A stretch of DNA of 44,771 nt, taken from positions 1 through 44,771 of the forward strand of contig CALUVE010000014.1 of the NCBI GenBank assembly GCA_944324135.1, in the 5' to 3' direction. The first letter of the stretch is position 1. Every line of letters starts with the position of its first letter. Positions 43,442 through 44,771 of the stretch are shown one piece after another. The position numbers were made by a program, and so were the translations under genes. The stretch is from Candidatus Gastranaerophilales bacterium (GTDB taxonomy: Bacteria; Cyanobacteriota; Vampirovibrionia; Gastranaerophilales; Gastranaerophilaceae). The notes under the pieces are model-generated. The model saw only the letters and a list, made by a program, of their open reading frames with translations. It searched no databases and was not told the origin of the DNA.

Positions 43442-44771
43442 ATGAAAAATATTTTAAACGGTAATAATAAAATCTCAAAACCCTTGAATAGTAACATTTT
43501 CGGGGGGGGGGGGTAACCTCTAAAGCCTTATTGGCGGCGCTTTTGCTGGGCGCATTGCCGGCGGCAGCAACAGATGGTGAAACCATCGCACTTAATCCTA
43601 CGAACTTAGGACGTGAGGTCGGTTCAGCTGGTACAAATTCCTCCCAGCCAGCGGAGGGTGACCTTTTGGCGCTTGAGGATACAACACTGACTTTTCCAGA
43701 CCCGATGGGAGACGGGGCGGTTAGTTTTACGCCGGTCACAGAAAAAGACGAGAACACAATAACCCAATTCCAATACAATCAGACTACAGGCGGGTTTGAA
43801 CCTGTATTTTATCGTGTGGATGTCAAGACTGAATACGGCACCGGCGACACTGCGCTGAACTTTGGCTGGGAAGAGGATGCTGACGGCAATCCTACTTTTA
43901 CGCAGAACCCGACAGCACCCATCGCGCCGGAAATTATTTACAAATATGACTCCCAAACCCCTACAAACACCGCTATGACTATCACTACCGATATGTCTGA
44001 CACCGACATCTCCGGCAACTTTATAGGGCTGGATGGTACTGCTATATTGACTTCAACAAATGGTAAAACAGGCAATATCAATGCAAACTTTATTAATAAC
44101 AAAGGTGCTGGTATTTCCTCTTTACGGCAAGAAACTTATTTGGGTGATATAACAGGTGATTTTATAGGCAATCAAGCTGGTGGTATATATATTGTTGATG
44201 GCAAAGTTGGTAACATCCGCGGTAATTTTATAGGAAATACAGCGGAGCGTGGCAGCGCCATTTATAATGGATATTGGGGTACAGGGAACGGCGCCTTTGG
44301 TGATATAACAGGTAATTTCATCGGCAACACTTCAAAAAATAATATGGGTGCGATACATAATCAGATGATTATGGGAACTGTTACAGGCAATTTTATTGGC
44401 AACAAGGGTGGTGCTATAAACAATACGAAGGAGCTGCGATCTAGTGCTGAAATAGATGGTATATCCGGCAGCTTTATAAACAACTACATTTTTAACGATT
44501 CTGATTCCTATTATGATACACCTCAGGGTGCTGCTATATATAACACCGGTAGCATTGGTAAGGAAAGTTCCCAAATTCCGGATAATGCTGCAAGCCAGCT
44601 TAATACAGCTGTCCAATATGCTTCTCAAACATTAATCAATAGCGAGACAGGTGAATCTTTAACTGCTTACACTGCATTGAATAGTGAAAACGTGCCTTTA
44701 ACCGCTGAACAATTGGGAGAATATATTGCTTCGGGCGGCAAAGTTTTACGTGTTGCAATGACTTATAAAGC
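43442..44771 (+). CDS. Autotransporter-like beta-helix surface protein, out of frame at a poly-G tract (partial)
   Basis: The ATG at 43442 has GAGGG 7 nt upstream. After 20 codons the frame enters 12 G and stops at TAA (43514-43516). The next frame is open from the G tract to the window end, about 419 codons. It begins with a signal peptide core SKALLAALLLGALPAAATDG. The tract needs 10 or 13 G to join the two; in this read the gene is OFF. The exported part (from about 43960) has at least seven units with an I.GNFIGN core (GDISGNFIGL, GDITGDFIGN, GNIRGNFIGN, GTVTGNFIGN) often followed by GGAI or GAI. This is the FxxN/GGAI pattern of beta-helical passengers such as chlamydial Pmp proteins. The C-terminus, with any beta-barrel domain, lies beyond the window. 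Confidence 0.8.
43502..43513 (+). repeat. Homopolymeric G12 tract (phase-variation switch candidate)
   Basis: Twelve consecutive G in an AT-rich genome, between the start codon and the hydrophobic core of the signal peptide of the terminal gene. Length changes of one unit (13) or minus two (10) restore the reading frame; 11 and 12 stop within a few codons. Confidence 0.9.

Noticed and set aside
43410-43956. Leftward ORFs opposite the terminal surface-protein gene
   Set aside because: The plus strand is open for over 400 codons with a signal peptide and regular repeats; the minus-strand ORFs have no motif or ribosome-binding site.

Overview
The window is an AT-rich chromosomal segment from a Gram-negative-type (diderm) bacterium. 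It carries LPS or outer-membrane functions (a heptose-7-phosphate kinase, an O-antigen ligase-like protein, LptB and an LptF/G-type permease, an autotransporter-like surface protein) and anaerobe-associated functions ([FeFe]-hydrogenase maturase HydE, FixC/FixX-type electron transfer). A DUF4330 protein, a single LptF/G-type permease and a YddW-like glycosidase recall cyanobacteria, and no photosynthesis gene is present. My best placement is a gut member of the non-photosynthetic cyanobacterial sister lineage (Melainabacteria/Vampirovibrionia, Gastranaerophilales). This is inferred from gene content, not from a phylogenetic marker.

Layout. 1-290: dispersed palindromic repeats. 0.3-8.4 kb: pyrF, comEC, an exported-protein operon (small protein, TPR protein, GHL10 glycosidase-like protein), ispG and a metallophosphoesterase. 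8.4-13.6 kb: a rightward envelope cluster (heptose kinase, DUF4330, O-antigen ligase-like, GT17 glycosyltransferase, DegT aminotransferase). 13.6-19.3 kb: two small unknown genes, a non-coding stretch with a probable small RNA, and a leftward oligopeptide ABC operon lacking ATPases with mgtC at its end. 19.4-23.4 kb: trpS, then lptB-lptF-phosphodiester glycosidase. 23.4-28.0 kb: leftward unknowns, a SIMPL protein, ligA and speB. 28.1-36.9 kb: exported or unknown proteins, SpoIID-like, HU, rsmD, fixC-fixX, groES-groEL and a hendecad-repeat protein. 37.0-41.0 kb: cysK, a hydE gene fused to a DUF559 nuclease cassette, and an anti-sigma/ECF sigma/cysteine-rich Spy-like operon. 41.1-42.2 kb: two tandem paralogues. 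42.2-43.4 kb: a mosaic of dispersed repeats. 43.4 kb to the end: the 5' part of a large beta-helix surface protein.

The most notable observations are: (1) a run of 12 G between the start codon and the signal peptide of the terminal surface protein, which leaves the gene out of frame here and predicts slipped-strand phase variation; (2) a 394-bp cassette with perfect 42-bp inverted ends enclosing a DUF559 endonuclease domain, inserted at the 3' end of hydE so that the two are one reading frame; (3) a ZAS anti-sigma/ECF sigma/Cys-rich Spy-like triad with an ECF-type promoter in front of it, resembling metal-sensing CnrYXH logic; (4) several genes (ispG, rsmD, hydE, the gene at 28089, nearly spoIID and comEC) whose -10 box lies only 6-9 nt before the start codon, predicting leaderless mRNAs; (5) a promoter-to-terminator small RNA candidate at 14394-14568.

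All calls come from reading the sequence. No database search was run.
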